64,000 nucleotides of DNA from Phaseolus vulgaris (taxonomy: Eukaryota > Streptophyta > Magnoliopsida > Fabales > Fabaceae). Made by a program: the position numbers and the translations under genes. The notes under the pieces were generated by a model. That model made no database searches. It saw only the letters and a program-made list of their open reading frames with translations, and was not told the origin of the DNA. This document shows positions 48,940-58,789 of this stretch, one piece after another. How positions within the stretch are numbered: the first letter of the stretch is position 1; each line of letters opens with the position of its first letter. The DNA is taken from assembly GCF_000499845.2 (NCBI RefSeq), contig NC_023751.2, positions 37,994,309 through 38,058,308 of the forward strand. Reading direction: 5' to 3'.

Positions 48940-49420
48940 ATCTTTCTTAAAATTTATAAAGGTGACTGAAGAAGTGACGGAGGTGCAGAAAGTAGTCTTA
49001 AGTTGTTGTCACCCACGTGACAAAAGAGTTTGTTTGACTACGCCAGTTCTTAAAGAAAGAAAAAAGGCAATTGCTTCCTGCACCATAGCACTGCACCCAA
49101 TTTCAGGGAAAAATACGAAAATGTCTTTAAAAAATGGGGTACATATAAAAATACATTCCTGACTTTTTTTTTCTGGAACATAGTAATCTTTTCTGGATCT
49201 ACTTTTTCAGAATGTATTATTTTTCAATTTTGGATTTTCTCATCCAAAATAAGATTTTGATTTTTGTTTCTGGATTTTTATTTTCGAAACACAATAATCT
49301 CTTCTGGATCTACTTTTGTAGAATGTATTATTTTCAATTCTGGATTTTTATTTCTGGAATAAAGAGCATTTTCGGAATTTGAAAATTATGTTGGGTGTAG
49401 GAAGTATTTGTCAGAAAAAA
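48940..49420. repeat. C-rich-ended element remnant with internal TTCTGGA repeats
   Basis: The end words CTTCCTGCACC (49074) and GGTGTAGGAAG (49395) are inverted. Inside, a segment with TCTTCTGGATCTACTTTT followed by AGAATGTATTATTTT occurs twice, about 110 bp apart. The same end words recur near 53.2, 53.7, 61.4 and 62.3 kb. Confidence 0.55.
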
Positions 49421-49649
49421 CTAAGTCACTGTCCTGTATGCATTTGGCCCATATGATTTTTGGATCCAGTAATGTTTCATAGTTTTTTTTACAGAAAATG
49501 GGAGAATATAGAGAATAGTTTATCTAAGTGGAACTTCACAAGTGAGATTATTTAAAGTTTTCTCAACTTTAGACTTTTAAATTATCATAATTAAAAAATC
49601 TACGAATAAAATAATAATATTTGATTTCAATACACAAATAAAATCATTA

Positions 49650-50075
49650 AATTAAAATTAACTTTAGAGACAAAAAAATAATTAATCAGTCACATTGACT
49701 AAATTATATACTTTTCTAAAAACTAAAAAAATATTAATATTTAAATTAATTTTTATTATTAATAAAATTTATAAACTAATTTTTAAACTGGTATATAATT
49801 AACTACCAAAATTTTAGTTATCAACTTTAACTTTAGAATATAAAGTAATTAATAAGTAAAAAAAATTTGTATTGAAATCAAATATTATTTAAAAAGTAAT
49901 TATATAGTAAATTCTAATTATATAGTAATTTAAAAAATAATTTAAACTTTTTGTTAATAATAAAAATTATTTTAAATATTAATATATTTTTATTTTTTAA
50001 ATAATTTTTAATTTAATTAATATAATGATTCATTAATTTTTTATATTTAAAATTAATTTTTATTTAATAATTTTA
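49650..50075. repeat. AT-rich fold-back element
   Basis: Inverted arms: AAATTAATTTTTATTATTAA near 49743 reads back as TTAATAATAAAAATTATTTT near 49954, and the outer AATCATTAAATTAAAATTAA reads back near 50055. It is similar in layout to the fold-back family at 26.3 and 46.65 kb. No coding capacity. Confidence 0.6.
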
Positions 50076-50554
50076 ATGTATTAAAAGATCATGGTAACAC
50101 TTGGTGATGATATAAATATAAATGTTAGGTTGTGATCTGATGTGACATTCTCAAACTAGCAAATGCAATAGACTTCTTCCAAAACTAAGGAAAATGATAT
50201 TTTGATAATTTAATATAGTTATTAAAAAATAAAATTCTTTAATTATAAAGAAAAAAGAAAAAAAGAAATCTGAATCTGTTCCCTTTTCCATTCCAGAATA
50301 ACATCATTGGAAGTCTGAAAGTGTTCTAAACATAGTCTTGTAAACTTTCTCTACACCATTTTCTGATAAATCATCATCTGTGAGAAACAAATTCATTTTC
50401 TTCATTCTCCAAATCATCTCTCTATTCCATCTAAAATTCTTCTTCATCTCATTCTTCCAACTTCTCAACTTTTCCTACCTTTTTTCTCTTGTTAAAAAAT
50501 GAAAGAGTTGAAGAAAGAACTTCTATAATTTTTCTTGTTTTCAGCTATTATTGT

Positions 50555-50561
<7 letters not shown>

Positions 50562-50589
<28 letters not shown>
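50562..50589. repeat. (TA)n microsatellite
   Basis: An uninterrupted TA dinucleotide run in the region 3' of LHCA2. Confidence 0.9.
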
Positions 50590-50592
<3 letters not shown>

Positions 50593-51046
50593 CAGCTATA
50601 GAACAAAGACAACTTCTTTATTTTGAGTTGTGGATATATACTAACATACATGCTAATTATATAATTACGATAGCTTGAGAATTTACCATTATATGAACTG
50701 CATGATTTTTGGAGGAAGTATTTTAGAATACTGCATGATCAGGAATGTAGCAGGCTAATTTCTAATTGTTATGACTAGCCTTTGATGAACTAAAGATGAA
50801 CTAAAGAGAAAAGTTTATAAGTGATGAAATGTGAACACTTCTCTCAGATTTTAAACGCATCCATGGCATCTAAAACTTGAATAGTTGTCGGCAAGTTGGA
50901 TTATCATTCTGTGCATATATATAGAAGTAGCCATATTACAAGCATTCTACAGACATAAACACTCCTCTCCTAAGATATTTTATCTCTATTACTTCTGTCA
51001 AACATGTTCTCCTCTCCCAGGTTCCATTGTTGATCTTCAGCCCTTT

Positions 51047-52351
51047 TCACTTGGGGGTGAAAGCCTGTAGTGGTGGTCAAACAAAGATAAGATAAGTATA
51101 AATTCTTCAATAACTAAAGTTAAAATCATAGTGTAATGAAGTAGCATAGCTAGCTAGATCTCAAGTTGTATAATAATGTCGAAAATGAAAGCTTTATAAT
51201 AGAAGTCAGAGTGTAGGTGTTGGTTGAATTAACTTACAGCAAAAATGGTAGCATGGCCAGGATCTGAAAGGTGGGCAAAGAGGTTGTCAATAGGACCAGT
51301 GCCAGTATATATATGCTGGAACCATGCACCCATCACAGCCAACATGGCCAATCTACCATTCTTGATCTCCTTAGTTCTCAACTCCTTGATCTTCTGGGGA
51401 GAGCCACTTCCCCATCCAAGGGGGTCAAACCAAAGCCCACCTGGGTAACCAACATCAGTTCCTGTGAGCTTGTTGTTGGGAAAGATGGGGTCAGTGTTGA
51501 CACACCCTGGCTTGATTATGTCAGCCCATCTTCTACCCTCAGCCCACCCAATGAAAAAGAGCTCAACAATGAAGAGGGTAGTGGTGTCTGTGAAGTATTC
51601 CTGTTCTCCAGCTGAGTACCATGAGGGAGTGTTTAAGACACCAATCTTTGTCAGAAACTCTGGAATGAAAATCCCAGCAGCACCCAACATTGCCCATCTG
51701 CAGTGCACTATCTCTGCCTGAACATTCCACCTCAGACTCTCAGGATCAGATCCTACCAATCAAAATCCACTTTCTTCTCTCATAACAAATTCACTTTGAA
51801 TAAAATTTCAATACCAAAATGCTTAGAGCATATTCTGTAATACACTCTTATATGTGAGGAAGCATATATTGTTCATCTTAATTGAATATTGAGCACTCAC
51901 TCACCAAGACCAAGAGGGTCAAAGCCAAAGTCTCCAGGGAGAGTGCCATCAAGCCATGGAGGAGGTGTGCTGCCAGGAAACCATAGGGGCCTGTCGGGCT
52001 CGGCTACTGCACACACTGTAGTGCTGGATCGTCCTCCAACTGCTGCTGTGTATTTGTTCACCCTCAATTTCCTTCCACCAAGAAAAGAAGCTTTGGGAGT
52101 TCCCAAGGCTGATCCATTCTTCTGGGAACTGTACACATTCACCACTACTTTTCATCAATCATCATGCATTCATTCATACAATGCTTCAATTTCCATATTC
52201 AAGGTACACATTAATGGATGAATATATGCAAATTTTATGCATGGAATGGCATAAATCAATGTATCTGCAAATAATGGGAAATTGGATAAACTTGCCTTGG
52301 CGTGGAGATGGAAACAGCAGCAATGGCAGAAGAGGCACAAGCGGAAGCCAT
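51047..52351 (-). CDS. LHCA2: Photosystem I chlorophyll a/b-binding protein LHCA2
   Basis: Thylakoid light-harvesting protein of the photosystem I antenna, nuclear-encoded with a chloroplast transit peptide. Exons in transcript order: 52351-52296, 52128-51905, 51752-51238, 51064-51047, giving 270 codons. Start [18 protein letters not shown] is transit-peptide-like; mature features are [12 protein letters not shown] and [12 protein letters not shown]. Three membrane helices carry the pigment-ligand motifs: [10 protein letters not shown] (helix 1, with His at the ligand position where LHCA3/4 have Asn), [16 protein letters not shown] (helix 2) and [15 protein letters not shown] (helix 3). [16 protein letters not shown] and the final AFTPK in a tiny 18-nt exon complete the family pattern. 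Intron 1 has a GC donor (CCAAG then GCAAGT). Light-type promoter motifs lie upstream. Confidence 0.96.
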
Positions 52352-52439
52352 TCACCCTTGATTCAAAACAATAAATTTTTAATGATTCTGCTTCTGGGTA
52401 TATGTTTGATGATCAATGGTAAAGAAAAGCAAAATTGTT

Positions 52440-52600
52440 GATGTATACAGAATCTTATCCCAAATGATAGGAATGATGAAATTGTGGGTTGCCACGTGGC
52501 ATGTGAAATCTAATTGGATAGGATTACCTCAAAAAAATCAAAATCTGGTGGCTCACATCCATCAAATCTACTGCCACGTGTCATCACAAAACAGAGGAGA
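52440..52600 (-). promoter_or_regulatory. LHCA2 promoter with G-boxes and I-box
   Basis: Upstream of LHCA2 on the - strand: an I-box core GGATAAG (complement of 52454-52460), a palindromic G-box GCCACGTGGC (52491-52500), a CCAAT word (complement of ATTGG near 52513), and a second CACGTG (52575-52580). I-box plus G-box pairing is well known in light-regulated antenna gene promoters. The transcription start is not fixed. Confidence 0.7.
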
Positions 52601-53214
52601 TGCAGATTCTTATATGCTATTTTTCCCTGCACCAATCACAAACATTTTGTGGATATCAATTATTTCTTTAACAATTACTCCAATTTCTCACCCAATTCAC
52701 ACATTCAAGTTATAGGATTCGTTTATTCAGACTAAAATTTTTAAGGGTATAAAAATTTAATTACTATAAAACAATATACTTATTGTTAATTATTGTAGAA
52801 AAGTTCAGTAAATTTATATTTAATTACTATAAGAAAGTCTTATTTATCAATGTAAAAATGTATCATTCTAACTTTTAATAAAGTAACATTTTAAAAAAAT
52901 TATCGTCAATTTCTTTTTCTTTTTAACCAATTTCCTTTTGCTTAATCTCTGTGCTTCTAATTTGTTTTCTTCAAAAAGACTCATTTGACCAAATTCAAAT
53001 AATTTAACCTTGTCATTCCATGTTGCCACCTTTGGATTTAAATTTGTGGCATAAATAGAAGACACCGCATCTCTCATCTTTCAATCACTTCAGTTTTTTT
53101 TTTTACTTTTTTCATCGATCCAATGTTATTTAAAGTTTTCATTCCATATATTATTTGTTAGTATTTCTGTCAAAATAAAGTTCATAATAGGGTGAGGAGT
53201 TGAGTACTGTTTGG

Positions 53215-53610
53215 AGGTATTTCTTCCTACATTCCTACATTTTTCTTCCTACACCCCTTCATTATTTGAAATACCAGAATTATCTTTGATAATTTTGGGT
53301 GATTTAGAAATAAGAGTTCAGTAAGAAAAAATGTGTCCAGAATAAGGATTTCGTAAATAAAGTGGTTTCCAAAATAAGAAATCCAGAAGATAAAAAACCA
53401 TTCCAGAATATGCTTTTCGGAACATATTTTTTTAATTTCCAGAATAATAAATCTAGAATTCCTAAAATATGTTATTGAAAGTGTGTTCCAGAAATATTTC
53501 AAAAAAAAAACCTGGAAGTCATTTTTAAAAGGGGTAAAATGGTCTTTTCGAATAATGATAGGGTGCAAGAAGCCATTTGTTGGGTGCAGGAGAAACACCC
53601 TGAGTTTGGT
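53215..53610. repeat. C-rich-ended element, both ends visible
   Basis: The left end CTTCCTACACCCCTTCATTA reads back at the right as TAATGATAGGGTGCAAGAAG (53554-53573), so it has imperfect terminal inverted repeats. The interior has many TCCAGAA or TTCCAGAAT words. It ends next to GGGTGCAGGAG at 53581. No coding capacity. Confidence 0.6.
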
Positions 53611-53681
53611 TGCAGTATAAATATGTGAACTTGCTTACACAACAGATGTTTGAAGCCCACTAGAGCCACCATCCAACGGCT

Positions 53682-53790
53682 TTTGCTTCCTGCACCCCCA
53701 CATTTTTCAACCTACACCTCCACAGTTGGTGAAATGACCGAATTGCCTTCTATCTGCTTCTTTCTCACTACACCACACCACTACTGCTGT
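53682..53790. repeat. End fragment of C-rich-ended element
   Basis: GCTTCCTGCACCCCCACATT followed by TTTCAACCTACACCTCCACA matches the left end of the copy at 62.3 kb. Only one end is evident. Confidence 0.5.
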
Positions 53791-55042
53791 AGGAGTTACC
53801 ACTTGCCATTTCCTCTATTCAGTCCTTGCAGAATTCAAGATTTACTCCAACTCAATGCTGTTAATCTGATCTATATGATCATCAAACATAGGTGCACAAG
53901 GGATAGAATGTTTATCTTCTGATTCAACCAGTGTCAAGCTAGGCAATAAATGCACATTTGCCTCCAGAAATTGTCATTGTACTGTAATTTGTGAATTTAT
54001 AGCAAACGTATTATCATTATCAGGTAGTATATAGCATAAGTATCCACACAAACAAGTAGAAATCTACTATCAATTCATGGTGCATCTTCTTAAATAAGCC
54101 TTTTATGTTGAGACCATACTTCAGAGATATATGGACACCATGATTCTAGCTTTTGAACCGCAGTTGCGATCATTCCTTTTATATATTATTTTTCACCAAG
54201 CTACCTCGTATTGTTGCATCCTGATTATAGCAAGTGTAATAAACAGGTTCCTTTGATAAAAAGATGTATAAAACATACTGAGACATTCCAAAATAACCTT
54301 CATGATACTAACATTTGTCTGCAACTCCTTAAGTTTTCAAGAGTCACCATCTTGTTTTTTCCTGCGGTTGCCTGTTACAATTGCACCAGAACAAACAATC
54401 AAGGGAGATGACTTGAAATGGAAAGCAATAAGTTACACATAAATCATAGTCAGCACCTCAAACAAAAGAAAATATCAACCATTTCATCACTTGCTTAGTA
54501 TAAAAATACATTTTTATGCAATTTATTTCTTTTTTTCCATCCTCTTTTCCAATCATCCAAAGAAATGGAGAAAAAAAATATCCATTTTATTTCTTTTTAT
54601 TTCGATCCATTCAAACAAAACCTTTTTCGTTCTATTTCCTTTTATTTCTAAACTTTCCATTTCTTTCCTCTCTTATTTGGTATCTTTATCCTATCTCCCT
54701 TCCTTTTCATTTCCTTCCACCCTATTTCTATGCTGTTTGGTTTATGTTCCAAGTCTTACAATAGTGTGTATGTATGTCGTTGAAAAGTGACCAACAAGGT
54801 GCCTTTGTCAGCAATAAGTAAGAGGAGAAGCTTCTCGTTCTAAACATTGTTAATTAGTCAGACAAAGTTAATAAGCTAACAGACTAAGAGTTCCAAATCC
54901 AGTATTTCTTCATGCAAGTGACACAAAGTTGTGTTTCCTTTATATATTTCTATCAACTCATATGCCAAGAATGAAGCATGAACAGAAGTCCATTTTAATG
55001 TCTCCATTTATTCTCTGTAATATGTAATTCTAAAGATAGATT

Positions 55043-56937
55043 TCATCTATGAGTCTGTTGTAGCACAAGTTTTGAAACAAGAAACAGCGTACAGAGTATT
55101 CCAGAATCCAGAGATATCTTACTTCCAAAACTCTTGCTCCATAAGACCTGACCATCAATACCAGTTAGATTTTGATCATCAAGGCGTTTCCATGTTTTAA
55201 CTGATTTGACATCTTCCCAAGGGCCATTCTCTGCTTTCTCCAAGCTAACTACCACCACTCTTGCTCTCCTAGACCATCCAGCTTTGCCATAAGCATGATA
55301 TCCAAATCCTCCAGCATAACAAAGATGTATACCTGTTAACTTGCCACAGAAGTCATTGACATGATCATGGCCAGTGAAAACTGCCTTCACATCTCCGGAT
55401 TCAACCAATGTTGTGAAGAAGCCAGAATTTACAGAAGCAGAACTTATGCCTTCTTGTTTCACACCAGTGAAGTTTGATGAATCAAAATTAGCGTATTCAG
55501 GTAATGGAATGTGAAAGTATGCAAGACCAGGAGCAGGTTTTTTCTGAGGAACTGGTCCATTCATGTATGCTTTCTGCAGAACAAAGAGCAAATAGTTAAT
55601 CCAAAGAGTATCAAGGAAAAGAAATGAAAATCAGCTCTGCATCTAATGAATACCCACTAACTTCCATCCATAATCCCCTAATAAAAAAAGTGTACAGGAG
55701 CCAAAATATAGCTAGTGAATGAAACAGGTAAAACACTACCCTAAGCTTTTGTGATGTCCGTTTGAACCAAAGTTGCTGAGAGGGTTTGATCCAGCCGTAG
55801 CCAGGAATGAAAGGAACCTTGGAGTAGTCTCCACTGTCAAGAAAGTAGAGATTGAGCACTGATTTATTTTCAAAATCAGTGCCTTTAACTCCTCCAACCT
55901 CTAAGTTATAGTTCCCAAAACCATCAATTATGTGTGAGTCCGGAGGATTGACTATAGATAAAGTGTTTTTCATCCCAGCAATATATTTCATCACCCCTTT
56001 TCTAGAGAGGGATCCTTCCTGGTCATGGTTGCCCAAAACAGCTACCCAAGGAATGTTTGAAGCGATTGCAGGAGCAAATGCCTGGTCCATTGATTTAGCC
56101 GGATCCGAGGCATCATATCCAAATATATTATCCCCTGTCACACCAACATGAATACACAAAATCTTATCAACAGCCAACCCAATTCCAACTTGCTCCATAA
56201 AGTAAAAACTGCAAACTCCAAACTAATATACCCAAACTCATTCAATTCTAATCAGCTACTCTCTTGGAGCCTATCCTAAACGCAAGTAATTAGCATAAAG
56301 TCATGATCTTTGATATGTATGTAGAAGGTTATCATGGAAGGTTTCACTTTCGCTTCAAAGAGCTATTGAGAGGTATCATTTCAGTGATTAAAGTAAGAAA
56401 TGAAGTTAATTTTCATCATCAAATTTGAACTGATTCCATTTTTGAAATTACTACCACGGAAAAGCCTTTACTCCCTTGCTTCAATTAACAATTGCCCTAG
56501 AACAAAAACATGTATGGAGATTTATCCAATTGGGGGGGAGGGATGGTGTTTCAAAAAGAAGCATCTTTGTGCACTGAAATAGAAAGAAAAAGATGAAAAA
56601 GTAAAACTAGGAATTGGGAGGAATAGAAACCAGTGAAGACAATTAGGTTGGGTTTCTCAGCAAGGATGATCCTTTGGATGAAGTCGGTGGTGTTGAGGTC
56701 AGAGCAAGAAGCATATTGAGAAGGCAACACATTCAAGCAGTGGGTAGTCTTCCCATTAGCATAGTGCAAGTCAGCAATCTGCAAGATCTTGAACTCTCCG
56801 TTTTCTCCGAACCGCAGCTTCCGCTGTTGCGGCGGCTTTCCTTCCTCCGCCGCCGAGAAGCAAATCGGAATGAGGAAAAAGCAATAGAGTGGAAACAAAA
56901 CCCATTTTCCTCTTAGTGCCATACCCACTCCGACCAT
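55043..56937 (-). CDS. PAP29: Purple acid phosphatase 29-like metallophosphoesterase
   Basis: Probably a secreted or vacuolar metallophosphoesterase; the Arabidopsis relative is annotated as a probable inactive purple acid phosphatase 29. Exons 56937-56631, 56134-55740 and 55573-55043 give 410 codons, all GT-AG. An N-terminal hydrophobic segment (WVLFPLYCFFLIPICFS) looks like a signal peptide. Metallophosphatase motifs in order: ILQIADLHYANG, VFTGDNIFGYD across the first junction, VAVLGNHDQEG, AYFHIPLPEYA and VFTGHDHVNDFCG, so the usual metal-ligand residues are largely present despite the 'inactive' label. A second in-frame ATG lies at 56922. The C-terminus (GILCTLFLVSKLVLQQ) is longer and more hydrophobic than I recall for the Arabidopsis protein. 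It lies 0.6 kb downstream of the DUF1295 gene on the same strand. Confidence 0.93.
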
Positions 56938-57562
56938 CACTAATCATCATTTCATGCCTATAATCAAATGCTTTTTTTTACTGTTGCTTATCGTCAAGAC
57001 AATTTCACAGTGTTATTACCGACAAAGACACGCAACACGACAACATACATACACTGTCGACAAAGGCAGGAAAATCTTTTTCTTTTGCAAACAAGTTCAA
57101 TCTCTAAAATTATGCATTAAAATGTATGGCAAATTTATTAATTTTTGCAATAATTATCTTAAAAAATACATTTTTGAAGAAAATTTATTTGATCAACATG
57201 ATAAAATTACATTGAAGTGTGTAAAAAGTATTAGGAGAATAAAGTTAAAAAGAATATCTTTCTCCTTGTCGATTTTCATAATATTCAATAATTGAAAGGA
57301 ATTTAAAGAACTTCGTTATCACGAAAATCATAAGAGAATATATGCAGAATCCATTTCAGAGATTGTTCTGAGCTAGTAATAGTGATAAATATGATACAAA
57401 AATGATGGGACTAGACATGACATGATCCAACTCATGTCTCTCTTACATAATCAACAAAGTAGGGAAAATTAAGATGATGATGTTGATGTTGGTGGTAGAA
57501 TGAACTAACCAACAAGGCTACACTACTACAACTAGCACTGATGTGATGAAAATAAAACAGAA
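56938..57562. other. Spacer between PAP29-like and DUF1295 genes
   Basis: 625 bp holding the PAP29-like promoter and the 3' UTR of the DUF1295 gene, both transcribed on -. A 113-codon frame on + at 56954-57295 is AT-rich, matches nothing I know and is probably chance. Confidence 0.5.
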
Positions 57563-58758
57563 TCAAGCATCTTTCCATTTTAATTCCAAAGGAGAGGACT
57601 TGAACCAAGGCACCCATATGGAAGTTGTCTTCTGATACATTCTATAGGCTTCTTCTCTGCTCTCTTGTTTCAACATTCGCTCCTCCACAAGCTTTGTCAC
57701 ATAACCCAAACACATGCTATTAGCCAATGCCCCTATGAAGGTCCATCCATGTCCCAGCTTCCAAGCAAACACAAACACTCCCCACCACCACACCTGCTCT
57801 CCAAAGTAATTTGGATGCCGACTGTAATACCACAACCCTTTCTCAAGAATGGGAACCTCTGCCTTACCTCCCTCTTTTAGCTCCTTGTTTCTACTCACAA
57901 AGTTGTAAAGCTGAGTATCTGCAATGTATGCTATGACAACACCAGAGATACACATAACTACTGCTACAAAGTCCCACATGCTCAGAGGCTCACTCACCGA
58001 GTGGATAACATAGAACGGAAATGATAATCCAATCAGAAAAACCTGCAAAGAAGGTGCAAATAACTATTATATAAAAAGGGTTCATCATGCATCTTTCATG
58101 TAAAAGCACAGAAAGCAAGAAATGGAGAGTGACCTGCTGTGGCACGTAGATGGCGAAGAAGGAAGTCCACCACCAATGTTTTCCATACTGATGGCTCAAA
58201 TCAGTGAAACGCCAATCCTCCCTGGCACCCCACTGCCACTTTTCTCGCCTGAAGTAGTTGTGGATCAGCCTAATACTCCACAACCAAGTCAACAAGATCA
58301 CCATCCTCGACCTCAGCCAGTTATACTGAGCCAAAGGGTGAGTTGAGTAGTAATGAACAAGCATCACAGGTATCACTGTCCAATACGGGTCAATCATCTG
58401 TACCAACAGCAAAAGTTGTGTCAAGCTCAAAACCAAACCCGAAGCGAAACTACATACATCTGAGTGAACAGAAGAAAAAAGGGAAGTTAAGTGGAAAGTG
58501 TACCCAGTGGCTGGATTGGATTAGGCCGATGAGCCAGAAGAGCAGATTGACATTGAAGAAGAAAAGGACATTGGCCAATAGCAAAGGATGGTGATAGCAC
58601 CATGTCCACAGAGTTGACCAAGAAGATGGAGACTGTGGGTAGCCTCTAATGGCCGATTGGAATGAGAGGTAGAGCAGGATGGAGGGCAGAGGGACCAAGA
58701 ATGCTATCATAGCATTCTTCAGATTGCTATTTGTTGCCATGTTGCGATTTGTTGCCAT
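57563..58758 (-). CDS. DUF1295 / steroid 5-alpha-reductase-like membrane protein
   Basis: Predicted integral membrane oxidoreductase-like protein; the plant substrate is unknown to me. Exons 58758-58504, 58397-58134 and 58042-57563, all GT-AG and phase 0, give 332 codons. Several hydrophobic segments are visible: MIAFLVPLPSILLYLSF, LLLANVLFFFNVNLLFWLIG, MVILLTWLWSI, FLIGLSFPFYVI and FVAVVMCISGVVIAYIAD. The C-terminal third has GLWYYSRHPNYFGEQVWWWG, the RHPNYFGE signature shared by DUF1295 and steroid-5-alpha-reductase C-terminal domains. A TATAAAG lies only about 20 bp before the first ATG, so the second in-frame ATG at 58740 may be the real start. The family is firm; the function is not. Confidence 0.9.
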
Positions 58759-58776
58759 GATCTTTGTGGCTTCCAC

Positions 58777-58783
58777 CTTTATA
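58777..58783 (-). promoter_or_regulatory. TATA box of the DUF1295 gene
   Basis: TATAAAG on the - strand (complement of CTTTATA). It is the only clear TATA motif just upstream of the start codon. Its closeness to the first ATG favours initiation at the second ATG. Confidence 0.5.
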
Positions 58784-58789
58784 GCTCTC

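Larger units (their letters stand above)
52620..55042. other. Gene-free spacer between LHCA2 and PAP29-like gene
   Basis: No supported gene. It contains two copies of the C-rich-ended repeat at 53.2-53.8 kb; the remainder is AT-rich with chance short frames. The right end should hold the 3' UTR of the PAP29-like gene. Confidence 0.5.

Noticed and set aside
51271..51615. 114-codon frame on + inside LHCA2
   Set aside because: Antisense shadow of LHCA2 exon 3; the - strand encodes the complete antenna protein.
53227..53598. 123-codon frame on -
   Set aside because: Lies wholly within a repeat with inverted C-rich ends; the frame reflects TTCCAGAAT-type repetition.
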